Assembly (NCBI RefSeq): GCF_003856975.1
Contig: NZ_CP033107.1
Location: 1,550,001-1,614,000, forward strand
DNA length: 64,000 nt
Direction: 5' to 3'
Source: Plantibacter sp. PA-3-X8
GTDB lineage: Bacteria; Actinomycetota; Actinomycetes; Actinomycetales; Microbacteriaceae
Made by a program: the position numbers and the translations under genes. How positions within the stretch are numbered: the first letter of the stretch is position 1; each line of letters starts with the position of its first letter. Of the stretch, positions 1 to 8,699 are shown one piece after another. Below the pieces are notes generated by a model. That model was not told the origin of the DNA and did no database searches. It saw only the letters and a program-made list of their open reading frames with translations.

Positions 1-1
1 C

Positions 2-1045
2 ACTCCCTCGATCCCCATCACACTCGACCGCGAGTACTCGATGACCGTGCCGGGCCGCCTCACCGACCGCTGGCTCGACGCACGCCTGGCCGAGCTACCC
101 CCGGTCGACGTCGTCCACGTGCAGGCCGACTTCTGGCAGGCGCTCACGGCCTACCGCTACGCCGAACGGCACGGGATCCCGGCCCTCCACACCATGCACA
201 ACCGCATGGACGTCGGCATCGAACAGACCATGCCGGCGCCGGGCCTCGTCGTCGGAGCCCTGTCGTGGTGGCAGCGCCGGGTCCTCCGGCCGCGGCTCTC
301 GACCCTGCCGACCGGCGTCTGGTCCTACCTGCAGGAGTTCGCCAAGCGTGCGGCCGTCGTCATCGCGCCGTCGCACCACTTCGCGCGCGTCCTCCGCGAG
401 CAGGGGGTGACCGCCCACGCCGAGGTCCTGTCGACGGGCGTCGACGACGCGGTGCTCGACGAGATCCTCGACGAACGCGCGACCACGCTCCACGTGCCGC
501 ACCGGCTGCCGTCATTCGTGTGGATCGGCCGCTTCAGCCAGGAGAAGCGGCTCATGGAGTTCCTCGAGGCGGTCCGGCTCGCGGACGTCGACGCGGTGTT
601 CCGCCTGTACGGGGCCGGACTCCTGCTCGCGAAGGCCCAGGCGTTCGTCGCACAACACGACCTCGCCGACCACGTCGTCTTCGCCGGTCGTGTCTCGTAC
701 CCCGACTCACTGCGCGCCATCGCCGACGCCGACGCCCTCGTGCAGACGTCGATCGGGTTCGAGACGCAGGGCATGACCGTGTTCGAGGCGGCCGCACTCG
801 GCACACCGTCGATCATCAGCGACCCGAACATCGCGGCGGAGCTCCCGGCCGACTCGATGTGGCAGCCGACGGACGGTGGGGTCGAGGCGCTCGCCGAAGC
901 GATCCGCCGCGCCGTCGCCGACATCGAGGCGGGAACCGCACCGGTCGTCGCACCGGGCCTCGCCCGCACCCTGCGCCAGTCGACGCAGACCACCCGCCTC
1001 ATCAGCCTGTACGAGGCAGCCCTGCCGCCGGAGACCGCGCGCTAG
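2..1045 (+). CDS. GT4-family glycosyltransferase, 5' end outside the window
   Basis: The reading frame is open from base 2, so the true start lies upstream; the ATG at 41 is internal. The C-terminal GT-B half is clear: an acceptor/donor hinge near VWIGRFSQEKR, a nucleotide-sugar region, and the E-x7-E signature in ETQGMTVFEA followed by ALGTPSII. This family (GT4, glycosyltransferase group 1) transfers a hexose from a nucleotide or polyprenyl sugar to a lipid or glycan acceptor at the inner membrane face. The next gene, on the same strand 9 bp on, is an MGDG-synthase-like glycosyltransferase, so a glycolipid role (alpha-mannosyl or glucosyl diacylglycerol) is likely. The exact sugar and acceptor cannot be read from sequence. 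Confidence 0.85.
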   Translation, partial: TPSIPITLDREYSMTVPGRLTDRWLDARLAELPPVDVVHVQADFWQALTAYRYAERHGIPALHTMHNRMDVGIEQTMPAPGLVVGALSWWQRRVLRPRLSTLPTGVWSYLQEFAKRAAVVIAPSHHFARVLREQGVTAHAEVLSTGVDDAVLDEILDERATTLHVPHRLPSFVWIGRFSQEKRLMEFLEAVRLADVDAVFRLYGAGLLLAKAQAFVAQHDLADHVVFAGRVSYPDSLRAIADADALVQTSIGFETQGMTVFEAAALGTPSIISDPNIAAELPADSMWQPTDGGVEALAEAIRRAVADIEAGTAPVVAPGLARTLRQSTQTTRLISLYEAALPPETAR

Positions 1046-1054
1046 CATCGGCTC

Positions 1055-2518
1055 ATGCGCAGGACATCGAAGCAGCACCCCGGACCGGATGGCGGCGAAC
1101 GCGTCCTGATCCTGTCGGCCGGGGTCGGGTCCGGACACAACAGCGCCGCCGCCGCCGTGGAACAGGCGTGTGCCGGGCGTCCCGACGTCACCGAGGTCGA
1201 GGTGCTGGACGTCCTGCAGGCGAGCACCTCCCTGTACCGCGATGTCCTCGGCAAGGGGTACTTCGTGCTCGTCGAGGAGACGCCCTGGCTCGTGGAGTGG
1301 GGCTACGACCTCAGCGACGCACCGTTCCGTCGTCGCGGCCCGCTCGACCCCTGGACGCGGGCGAACGCGATGCCGGTGGTCAGCGCGATCAAACGCTTCA
1401 GACCCACGGCGATCATCTGCACCCACTTCCTCCCGGCCCAGTTGCTGGCCTCCCTCATCCTCCGCGGCGCCGTCGACGCCAGGACCGCGATCGTCACCAC
1501 GGACTACGACTTCCAGGGGCTGTGGTTGACGAGCGCCTTCCACGCGCTCTTCCTCGCCCGGGAGGAGGGGCGGGTCCAGCTGACGGCCCTCGGTCTCCCG
1601 CCCGACCGCGTCGTGGCTTCGGGGATCCCCATCGCCGCCCAGCCGAGCACCCCGGCCGAGCGCGACCCGGCAGCACCGCCCATGTTGCTCATCTCGGCCG
1701 GTGCGTCCGGCGGTGACTACGCGCTCGCGGTCGTCCGACAGACGCTGCACCTGCGGTCGCCGTTCACCGCGACGATCGTGTGCGGGCGGAACGAGGCACT
1801 GCGGCGGAGTGTCGAGGACCTCATCGCGCCCGGCGACGACCGCTACACCGTGCTCGGCTTCACCGACGAGATGCCGCGGCTCCTGCGCCGAGCCGACCTG
1901 TTCATCGGCAAGCCCGGAGGACTGTCGGCGTCGGAGTGCATGGCCGCCGGTCTGCCGATGGTCCTCGTGAACCCCATCCCCGGGCAGGAGGTCCGCAACG
2001 GCGACTACCTCATGGAGCAGGGTGCCGCCGTCCGGTGCAACACCGCGACGACGATCGGGTGGAAGATCGACGGGATCCTCGGCGAGCCGGGTCGTCTGGC
2101 GCGGATGCAGGCCGCGGCCCGACGGGTCGGTCGCCCCGACGCGGCCCGCGACGTCGTCGACCGGCTGCTCGACGGTCCGGCACGACCGTTCGTCGTGACC
2201 CGGGCGGCGCAGAAGACGATCTTCGACGCGAGCGCCCGGCGGGTGGTCGCGAGCGAGCTCGAGGGCGAGTCGGCCCTCGTGCGTCTCGTCGACCCGGCGG
2301 CGTCCAGCACGGTCGCGCTGCTCCGGGCCGGTGAGCTGGACGACCTGCAGCAGCGCTACACCGGGCCGTACGGCACCCTCGTGCTGCGACGCGACGACGC
2401 GGTGCTCTCCGTCCGGCGTGACTCGCAGCGCCTCCTCCGCGCCGTCCTCGGACGGGATGAGGAGCTCGCCGTGCGGGTCGAGGGTCTCGCCGACCTCGAG
2501 TCGGCCGGCCCGAGCTGA
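1055..2518 (+). CDS. MGDG-synthase/UgtP-like diacylglycerol glycosyltransferase with C-terminal extension
   Basis: 487 aa. The N-terminus has the family signature LSAGVGSGHNSAAAA, and the donor-binding half has GKPGGLSASECMAAGLP followed by NPIPGQE, both typical of the MGDG_synth/GT28 fold that glycosylates diacylglycerol. The family usually ends near 380-400 residues; here about 115 further residues (from RPFVVTRAAQK) match nothing I recognise. The start is chosen because TAGCAT (1043-1048), overlapping the previous stop codon, lies 6 nt upstream of ATG in the leaderless arrangement seen elsewhere in the window. It is probably co-expressed with the upstream GT4 enzyme. Substrate sugar is not determined. 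Confidence 0.82.
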   Translation: MRRTSKQHPGPDGGERVLILSAGVGSGHNSAAAAVEQACAGRPDVTEVEVLDVLQASTSLYRDVLGKGYFVLVEETPWLVEWGYDLSDAPFRRRGPLDPWTRANAMPVVSAIKRFRPTAIICTHFLPAQLLASLILRGAVDARTAIVTTDYDFQGLWLTSAFHALFLAREEGRVQLTALGLPPDRVVASGIPIAAQPSTPAERDPAAPPMLLISAGASGGDYALAVVRQTLHLRSPFTATIVCGRNEALRRSVEDLIAPGDDRYTVLGFTDEMPRLLRRADLFIGKPGGLSASECMAAGLPMVLVNPIPGQEVRNGDYLMEQGAAVRCNTATTIGWKIDGILGEPGRLARMQAAARRVGRPDAARDVVDRLLDGPARPFVVTRAAQKTIFDASARRVVASELEGESALVRLVDPAASSTVALLRAGELDDLQQRYTGPYGTLVLRRDDAVLSVRRDSQRLLRAVLGRDEELAVRVEGLADLESAGPS

Positions 2519-2523
2519 TCGGG

Positions 2524-4791
2524 TCAGCCGGCTGTGTCCGGCAGTCGGGCGGGGTCGTCGTCGAGGTCGCTGTCACCGTTCCGCAGCGGGGTCGCGTCCG
2601 CCCAGGTCGACGGGCTGTGCTGGGCGGCCTGCAGCGCCCAGTCGCCGGTGCGGGGTGACCAGCGGCGGGTGACCGGGTCGCGTTCGAGCGTCGGTGTCGG
2701 ATCGAGGACGACCCGGACGACGCGTTCCTCGCCCGCCTGCAGGGTCACCTTCCGGAACCCGAGGAGCTGGGCGACCGGTCGCTCGAGTGCGGTGTCGGCG
2801 GCGTAGAGCTGGACGACGGTCGACCCCTCGCGGTGACCGGTGTTCGTCACAAAGACCTCGGCGGTCCCACCGGTGTCGTCGAACCGGTGCCCGAGCAGGC
2901 GGTGGTCGATCGTCGTGTACCCGAGGCCGAAGCCGAACGGGAAAGCCGGCGTGTGGCCCTCCTCGTCCAACCGCCGCTGTCCCCAGCGGTCGTCGTACAC
3001 GACGGCCTTCGCCTCGCGGTCGAAGGGCGGCAGGTGTGCGGGATCGGTCGGGATCACGAACGGCAGTCGCCCGCCGGGCTCGACCACTCCGGTCAGGACG
3101 TCGGCGAGCGCTCGACCGCCCTCCATCCCGCCGTACCAGGCGAGGACGAGCGCCGGGACCCGGTCGCGCCAGGCCTCGGTCAGGATCGCGCTCCCGCCGA
3201 TGAGCACGACGACCGTGCGCGGGTTGGCTGCGGCGACGGCCAGGATGAGGCGTTCGTCCGACGGCCGGAGACGGAGCGAAGTGCGATCGCCGCCGCGCAC
3301 GAACCGCGACGCCAGGTGCGCGACGCCCGTGATGGCGCTACGCAGTCGACCCGAGTCCAGGGCCGCCCCGAGGACGCCGACGTCGACGCCGCCGGTGACG
3401 ACCGACTCGCCCTCGTCGTGCTGGTCGAAGCCGACGACGACGATGGCCGTGTCGGCTGCCGCCGCCGCAGTGACCGCGGCCCGCACGTTCCCGGCCGGGG
3501 TGGTCGTGATCTGCGTGTCGGGGAGTGCCTCACGGAGCCCCTGCAGCGGCGAGACGGTGGTCGGCGGACGGACGCGCGACGAGCCGTGGTCGCCGAGGTT
3601 CGCCCGGTCCGCGAGACGGCCGACCACCGCGATCCGACGGGTCGTCGCCGACAGGGGGAGGAGTGGTACGCCGTCGTCGACCGGGCGGTTGGCGAGGAGC
3701 ACGATCGACTCCTCGGCGACGTGTCGGGCGAGCGCGCGGTGGGCCGAGCCGGCGACGACGTCCGCCGAGGGTTGCGGTTCGGTGCGGGTCGCGGCGTGCA
3801 GGAGGGTCGTCCGCAGGATGCGCCGGGCCGAGCGCAGGACGGTGGCGTGGTGGAGGGTGCCTGCCCGCAGGGCGGCGGGCAACTCGTGTGCCCGTCGCAG
3901 GCGGAGCGGCATCTCCACGTCCATCCCGGCTTCCAGGCTGCCGACCGCGTCATGGGTCCCGAAGACCCAGTCGCTCGTCACGAAGCCCGTGAAGCCCCAC
4001 TCCTCCCGCAGCACCTCGGTGAGCAGCGGACGGTTGACGTCCATGTACTCGCCCCGCACCCGGTTGTAGGCGCTCATGACCGAGTCCGCGCCGGCGTCGA
4101 TCACGGCCTTGAAGTGCGGCAGGTAGACCTCGTGCAGTGCGTGGTCGTCCACCGAGACGTCGACCTCGAACCGCTCGTCCTCCATGGAGTTGAGCGCGAA
4201 GTGCTTCACGCACGCCATCGTGTGGACGCGGACGCCTCGGGTCATGGCCGATCCCATCCGGCCCGTCAGCACCGGATCCTCGCCGTAGCACTCCTGTGCG
4301 CGGCCCCACGCGGGATGGCGGAGCAGGTTGACGCAGACGGACGCCGAGTAGTTCGCCCCGCGGATCCGCGTCTCCGCACCGATCGCCTCACCCACCTGCT
4401 CCTCGAGCACCGGGTCCCAGGTGGCCGCCCGCGCCATCGTCACGGGGAACGCGGTGGACTCGCCGATGACGACCCCGCGGGCGCCGTCACTGAACCGGAC
4501 CCCCGGGATCCCGAGCCGGGGGACGGCTCCGGCCACGAACGGACGCCGGTGGAGCAGCACGGGGATCAGCGGGAGGAGTCGGCGCGGGGAGTCGCCGTCG
4601 AGCAGACCGAGGAGCTCCGCGTCGGTCAGCCGCTCGATCAGTCGTTCGGCGCCTGCGTCGGCGTCGAGGCGTCCGGCGCGGATCTCCCGCACGACCTCGT
4701 CATAGGCGTCGCCCTCGGGTGGTCCGCCACCGCGGCGCTGCTTCGGCGGACGCGCGTTCCGGCGCCCGGTGACGATTCCCATGCTCTGCAT
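2524..4791 (-). CDS. Glycoside hydrolase family 3 (beta-glucosidase type)
   Basis: 755 aa from the ATG at 4791, preceded by GAGGG at 6 nt; an upstream in-frame extension to 4899 lacks such a site and would overlap the divergent neighbour. Order of parts: (beta/alpha)8 domain with VKHFALNS and the nucleophile motif VTSDWVFG (Asp about residue 274), the alpha/beta sandwich domain (VVVVGFDQHDEGES), then a C-terminal fibronectin-III-like domain (VFVTNTGHREGS). GH3 enzymes release terminal glucose or xylose from plant or microbial beta-glucosides. No signal peptide is visible, so it is probably cytoplasmic and acts on imported oligosaccharides. The divergent gap to the ABC ATPase (4792-4887) must hold both promoters. 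Confidence 0.92.
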   Translation of the reverse strand: MQSMGIVTGRRNARPPKQRRGGGPPEGDAYDEVVREIRAGRLDADAGAERLIERLTDAELLGLLDGDSPRRLLPLIPVLLHRRPFVAGAVPRLGIPGVRFSDGARGVVIGESTAFPVTMARAATWDPVLEEQVGEAIGAETRIRGANYSASVCVNLLRHPAWGRAQECYGEDPVLTGRMGSAMTRGVRVHTMACVKHFALNSMEDERFEVDVSVDDHALHEVYLPHFKAVIDAGADSVMSAYNRVRGEYMDVNRPLLTEVLREEWGFTGFVTSDWVFGTHDAVGSLEAGMDVEMPLRLRRAHELPAALRAGTLHHATVLRSARRILRTTLLHAATRTEPQPSADVVAGSAHRALARHVAEESIVLLANRPVDDGVPLLPLSATTRRIAVVGRLADRANLGDHGSSRVRPPTTVSPLQGLREALPDTQITTTPAGNVRAAVTAAAAADTAIVVVGFDQHDEGESVVTGGVDVGVLGAALDSGRLRSAITGVAHLASRFVRGGDRTSLRLRPSDERLILAVAAANPRTVVVLIGGSAILTEAWRDRVPALVLAWYGGMEGGRALADVLTGVVEPGGRLPFVIPTDPAHLPPFDREAKAVVYDDRWGQRRLDEEGHTPAFPFGFGLGYTTIDHRLLGHRFDDTGGTAEVFVTNTGHREGSTVVQLYAADTALERPVAQLLGFRKVTLQAGEERVVRVVLDPTPTLERDPVTRRWSPRTGDWALQAAQHSPSTWADATPLRNGDSDLDDDPARLPDTAG

Positions 4792-4887
4792 TCTGCACCC
4801 TCGACCGGCGTGCTGAGCCCCACGCCCGACCGCGCGATCCGCCGTGCGGTGGAGGACACCTCGGCGGACGCCTGCGAGGATGGGACG

Positions 4888-5556
4888 ATGTCGGGACACG
4901 AGGGGGAGTCGGTTGCCGCGATGCAGCCGCTGATCGAGGCGGACGGCGTCGGAGCGGTGATCGACGGGGAGACCCTGCTGGCGCCCACGGACATCCGGGT
5001 CGAGCGGGGGATGGCGCTCGCCGTCCGGGGGCGGAACGGATCGGGCAAGACGACCCTGCTGCGGATCCTCAGCGGACGGCTGCGCCCGTCGAGCGGGACG
5101 GCGACGATCGGAGGCCGGACCATCGACGACCGCGACCGCACGGTGCGTCGCTCCGTCTCAGCCCTCATCGGCACCCCGGCCTACGCGCCGGACCTGACGC
5201 TGCGCGAACACCTGCGCTACATCTCGACGACCTGGGGTGTGACCGGCCAGGCGGCGGACGACGCCGCCGACGAGCTGCTCGTGGCCCTGCGCATCGACAC
5301 GCTCGCGCGCCGCTTCGCCACCGAGCTGTCCTCGGGTCAGTCGCAGTTGTTCGCCCTGGCGACGGCGCTCGTCCGGCCTTTCGACGTCCTCGTGCTCGAC
5401 GAACCGGAGCAGCGCCTCGACGCCGAGCGGCGTGGCCTCGTCGCCGACCGCATCCTGCTCGCGAAGGAGCGCGGGGCGGCGATCGTCTTCGCGAGCCACG
5501 ACGCCGGGCTCGTCGAACGGGTCGCGGACGAGGCGATCACGGTCGAAGCCCCGTGA
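4888..5556 (+). CDS. ABC transporter ATP-binding protein
   Basis: 222 aa single ABC domain: Walker A GRNGSGKTT at residues 48-56, a degenerate signature LSSGQSQ instead of LSGGQ, Walker B VLVLDEPE, and the H-loop SHD. GAGGA lies 7 nt before the ATG. It overlaps by 4 bp with the following membrane-protein gene (GTGA junction), so the two are almost certainly an exporter or efflux pair. Substrate unknown. The ATPase half is compact, like ABC-2-type exporters of small molecules or peptides. Confidence 0.88.
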   Translation: MSGHEGESVAAMQPLIEADGVGAVIDGETLLAPTDIRVERGMALAVRGRNGSGKTTLLRILSGRLRPSSGTATIGGRTIDDRDRTVRRSVSALIGTPAYAPDLTLREHLRYISTTWGVTGQAADDAADELLVALRIDTLARRFATELSSGQSQLFALATALVRPFDVLVLDEPEQRLDAERRGLVADRILLAKERGAAIVFASHDAGLVERVADEAITVEAP

Positions 5557-7295
5557 GCACCGGCACCGGGCGCATCTCGCGCGACGACCGTCGGATCCTC
5601 CGCGCCGGCCGGGCGGTGCTCGCCGCGCGCGACGGGCGTCCGCGGGTCGCCGACGTCGCGTTCGTCGTCTATGCCGCGCTGCTCGTCGCACTCATCGTGG
5701 GCGCTCCGCTCGTGCGGTTCGCTGTCCTCGGACTGATCGAGCCGGATGCCGCGGGCGTCGTGGCGGCCGTCCGGCCCGGGGCGGTCGCGCTGCTCTCGGC
5801 GATCGCGACGATCGTCGTCGTGCTCGGTGGTCGGACGAGGGGACCGGTCGTGCCGAGACCTGCGGCGGTGCAGTTCCTCGCCGATTCGCCACTGCCGCGT
5901 CGACTCACGCTGCGTCGTCCCTTCGTCACCTCGGCGCTCGCACTCGCGGGGCTCTCGGTCCTCGTGGCCGGGGTGGTCGGCTTGTCGCGACTCCTGGTGC
6001 CGGGGGAGCGGGCGACCGTCTCGGTGGGAGTGGCCGCCGACACGGCCTCGGTGATCGGCATGACCGGACCGACTGTGCCCGCCGCCGTGGTGGCCTTCGT
6101 GATCGGTGCCGTGGGCTTCTCCCTGCTCCTCGCGGTGGCGTGGCTGCTCGGTCAGCACGGTTCGCGACGGACGGTCGCCGCCGTCGTCATCGTCGCCGGT
6201 GCAGGCGGAGTGCTCGGTCTCCTCGTCCCCGGCATGCTGCTCCTTTCGCCGTGGGGATGGCTGGGGCTCCTCTGGTCGCCGGTGGCCGGTGGCATCGAGG
6301 CCATGGTGCTCGGCGGTGCACTCGCGACGGGGGACTGGGCGCGGCTCTTCACCTGGGGTGGTGGAGGTGGCTGGTTCGCGTCGGTGGGGGTGCCGGTGTC
6401 GTGGTGGCCGGCTGTCGCGCTCGTCGTGCTCGGTGCTGTCTCCCTCCTGCTCGTCCCGAGGGCGCTGGACGGACTGCGGAGCGGACCCCTCCTCGACCAG
6501 GCGCTGCGCTGGCAGCGGGTCGGGATGATGCTGCAGAGCGGTGACGCCTCGGGTGCCGTCGGCGGGCTGCGAGCCTCCCCGACGAGCGGTCGCCGTGTCC
6601 CGCTGCGGATGACCGGGCCGTTCTGGCTCGTCGTCCTCAGGCGGTCGATCGTCGGAGCTCGGCGGACACCCGGGCGGGTCGCCCTCGGTTCCCTCGTCCT
6701 GGCGGCGTCCGGCGCGTCGGTCGGTCTCTCCTTCGGGCTCCCGGACGGTGTGCGGTGGATGCTCGCCGTCCCCGCGGCGTTGCTCGCCTACCTCGCGGTG
6801 GGTGTCTGGTGCGACGCGGTGCGACACGGGGTCGAGAGCGCGGGGACGCCCACGCTCTACGGTCGGAGCCCCCGCTCGCTCGTGCTCGCCGGAGCCGTCG
6901 CCCCGCTGCTGGCCGCGGTCGTGATCGGTGGGATCGGTGACCTGCTCGGGGTGCTCGCCTCCGCGGCACCGGGCGGTATGGCGCTCCTCCAGCCGCTCGG
7001 GTGGTGGCCGCTGCTCGCGGTGTGGATCGTCGTGCTCCGGACGTTCGACGCGGCGAAGGGACCACTGCCGATCCTGCTGCTCATGCCCGTCCCGACGCCG
7101 TTCGGCGATGCGTCCTCGCTGAACGTCCTGCTCTGGCAGTCGGACGCCGTCCTGCTGGCGATCCTCGTCGGTGGTGGGTTGACCGCGCTGGCGCCGGTGG
7201 CGCCGGGTGCGGCCGTCGTCCTGCTGGTGGGGGTGCTCGTGATTGTCGCGGCGTTGGGGTTCGCGCGGTTGCGGAAGCTGTCCCGGCCGGCCTGA
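5553..7295 (+). CDS. DUF6297-like polytopic membrane protein, ABC partner
   Basis: 580 aa, GTG start inside the stop of the ATPase gene (translational coupling). Composition is strongly hydrophobic with roughly a dozen membrane spans separated by short loops, and an N-terminal cytoplasmic stretch of about 35 residues (MSTGTGRISRDDRRILRAGR). I recognise the arrangement as the actinobacterial ABC-ATPase plus DUF6297 pair; no catalytic motif is visible. By position it should be the transmembrane subunit of the transporter encoded just upstream. A long perfect hairpin follows it. Family name is from memory of context and sequence style, hence moderate confidence. Confidence 0.7.
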   Translation: MSTGTGRISRDDRRILRAGRAVLAARDGRPRVADVAFVVYAALLVALIVGAPLVRFAVLGLIEPDAAGVVAAVRPGAVALLSAIATIVVVLGGRTRGPVVPRPAAVQFLADSPLPRRLTLRRPFVTSALALAGLSVLVAGVVGLSRLLVPGERATVSVGVAADTASVIGMTGPTVPAAVVAFVIGAVGFSLLLAVAWLLGQHGSRRTVAAVVIVAGAGGVLGLLVPGMLLLSPWGWLGLLWSPVAGGIEAMVLGGALATGDWARLFTWGGGGGWFASVGVPVSWWPAVALVVLGAVSLLLVPRALDGLRSGPLLDQALRWQRVGMMLQSGDASGAVGGLRASPTSGRRVPLRMTGPFWLVVLRRSIVGARRTPGRVALGSLVLAASGASVGLSFGLPDGVRWMLAVPAALLAYLAVGVWCDAVRHGVESAGTPTLYGRSPRSLVLAGAVAPLLAAVVIGGIGDLLGVLASAAPGGMALLQPLGWWPLLAVWIVVLRTFDAAKGPLPILLLMPVPTPFGDASSLNVLLWQSDAVLLAILVGGGLTALAPVAPGAAVVLLVGVLVIVAALGFARLRKLSRPA

Positions 7296-7329
7296 GCGTC
7301 GGGGCGCTCAGCGTGAGAGCCGGAGAACA

Positions 7330-7374
7330 GCGCGAGAGCCGGACGGAAGACGCGATTCCGTCCGGCTCTCGCGC
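7330..7374. terminator. Bidirectional hairpin terminator
   Basis: Perfect 19-bp inverted repeat (7330-7348 and 7356-7374) with a 7-nt loop, lying between the convergent ends of the DUF6297 gene and the siderophore-binding lipoprotein gene. There is no U-tract, as is common in high-GC actinobacteria. Confidence 0.75.
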
Positions 7375-7407
7375 GGATCTCCTGCTGTGGTGCTGGTGGG
7401 CCGGACC

Positions 7408-8418
7408 CTACTTCGCGACCTTGGCGGCGGCCTCGGCGAGCTTCGGGACGAGCTGCTCGAGGACGACGGGGATGCTCAGCACGGACGCCGCGCTGTAGGC
7501 CTGCGTGAGCTCGTCGGCGGGGTCGAGGACGATCGCGCGACCGTCCTGCACCACGGGGAGGCTCGCGAGCAGCGGGTCGGCGGTGGTGTCCGCTGCGCTG
7601 AACCCGATCGGGAGGAGGACGGCGACATCGGCGTCGAACGCGGACACCTGCTCGGCGGAGACCGCCGCGTAGAAACCGGAGGCCTCGAGGTCGAGGACCG
7701 CCGGGTTCTGCTGGAAGCCGAGGTCGGCGAGGATGTCGAAGCGACCGTCGCCCTCGAGGTAAGCGCCGTAGGCGTCGCCGAACTTCGTCGCGGCGACGGT
7801 GGTGAGCCCGGCGAACTCCTGGTGGAGGTCGGCGGCCTCGTTGATCGACTGCTTCGTGGCGGAGACGAGCGCGTCGCCCTCCTGGGTCTTGCCGAGCGCG
7901 GCGGCGACCTGCTCGAGCTGGACGTCCCACGGGGTCGCGAACGCGGCGGTCCCCTTGGGCGCGAAGACGGTCGGGGCGATCTCCGAGAGCCGCTCGTACT
8001 GCTTCTCGTCGCCGGCAGAGCGGGTGTTGAGGATGAGGTCGGGTTCGAGCGCCTGGATCTGCTCGTAGTTGACGGTGTCGCCGCTGTCCTCGATGATCTC
8101 GGGGGTCACGTCGCCGAAGAGGTCGGTGGCCCACGGGCCGACGGCCTTGTTGTCGGCGCCGAAGGACTGCCAGTCGTAGACACCGACGGGCACGACGCCG
8201 AGGGAGAGCGCCATCTCCGCGTCGGACCAGCCGAGGGCGACGACGGTGAGGTCGCCGGCGGGCTCCGGGACGGTCACCTCGCCGAACATCGTGTCGACGG
8301 TGCCGAGCGTGCCGGTGGAGGCGTCGTCGGTGGAGGACCCGGCGGTGCAGCCGGCGAGGGCGAGGCCTGCGACCGCGAGGGCGGCGACGGCGGTGAGGGT
8401 GCGGGGCATGCGGCGCAT
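7408..8418 (-). CDS. Iron-siderophore ABC transporter substrate-binding lipoprotein
   Basis: 336 aa. N-terminal lipoprotein signal with lipobox LAGC (Cys24), then a FecB/FepB-type periplasmic-binding fold (TVPEPAGDLTVVALGWSD, LEPDLILNTRSAGDEKQYE). It captures ferric siderophore outside the membrane and hands it to the FecCD permeases encoded at 11049-13159. GGAAAG precedes the ATG at 8418, and a DtxR/IdeR-like box lies at 8448-8466, so it should be induced by iron starvation. It is separated from the rest of its transporter by two unrelated plus-strand genes and repeats, an unusual split discussed in the findings. Confidence 0.92.
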   Translation of the reverse strand: MRRMPRTLTAVAALAVAGLALAGCTAGSSTDDASTGTLGTVDTMFGEVTVPEPAGDLTVVALGWSDAEMALSLGVVPVGVYDWQSFGADNKAVGPWATDLFGDVTPEIIEDSGDTVNYEQIQALEPDLILNTRSAGDEKQYERLSEIAPTVFAPKGTAAFATPWDVQLEQVAAALGKTQEGDALVSATKQSINEAADLHQEFAGLTTVAATKFGDAYGAYLEGDGRFDILADLGFQQNPAVLDLEASGFYAAVSAEQVSAFDADVAVLLPIGFSAADTTADPLLASLPVVQDGRAIVLDPADELTQAYSAASVLSIPVVLEQLVPKLAEAAAKVAK

Positions 8419-8447
8419 GTTCTGCTTTCCGTTGAAGACGTGGGGTA

Positions 8448-8466
8448 TGAGGTAAGCCTAAGCTTC
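8448..8466 (-). promoter_or_regulatory. DtxR/IdeR-type iron box
   Basis: TGAGGTAAGCCTAAGCTTC agrees with the DtxR consensus TTAGGTTAGCCTAACCTAA at 14 of 19 positions by hand count. It sits 30 bp upstream of the siderophore-binding lipoprotein start; the core AGGTAAGCCTA is shared with the box at 14117. Confidence 0.75.
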
Positions 8467-8499
8467 CCAAGTCACGTCCCGGTAACGCTTGTGCTTCGG

Positions 8500-8606
8500 C
8501 CAGCGCGGTGCGCTGACGTGAGCGCGGGTCACTGACGCGAGCGCACCCCTCCGGAGACCCGCGCTCACGTCCCCTGAGGTGCGCTCGCGTCAGCGCATCG
8601 CGCTGG
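8500..8606. repeat. Intergenic palindromic repeat, copy A
   Basis: 107-bp element bounded by imperfect 19-bp arms (8500-8518 and 8588-8606, one mismatch). Inside are two interleaved perfect pairs: 8517-8530 with 8556-8569 (14 bp) and 8533-8547 with 8578-8592 (15 bp). Positions 8539-8571 are identical to 10138-10170 in copy B. Confidence 0.8.
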
Positions 8607-8699
8607 CACACGGACTACTTGCGCGGCATATGTCGGTGTAGGCATATCTGCTCTGTGGATAACCCTGGGCGGGAGTCTGGGTGCGCTTAGCGTCGAGGG

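Noticed and set aside
2833-4887. Plus-strand extension upstream of the ABC ATPase making a 907-codon frame
   Set aside because: It runs antisense through the GH3 gene; the ATPase has its own ribosome-binding site and ATG at 4888.
8654-8662. TGTGGATAA, a perfect DnaA box (complement of TTATCCACA), with a GGCATAT direct repeat nearby (8625 and 8641)
   Set aside because: A single box without an AT-rich unwinding region, dnaA/dnaN genes or further boxes does not make an origin; it may be a chance match in the cassette promoter.
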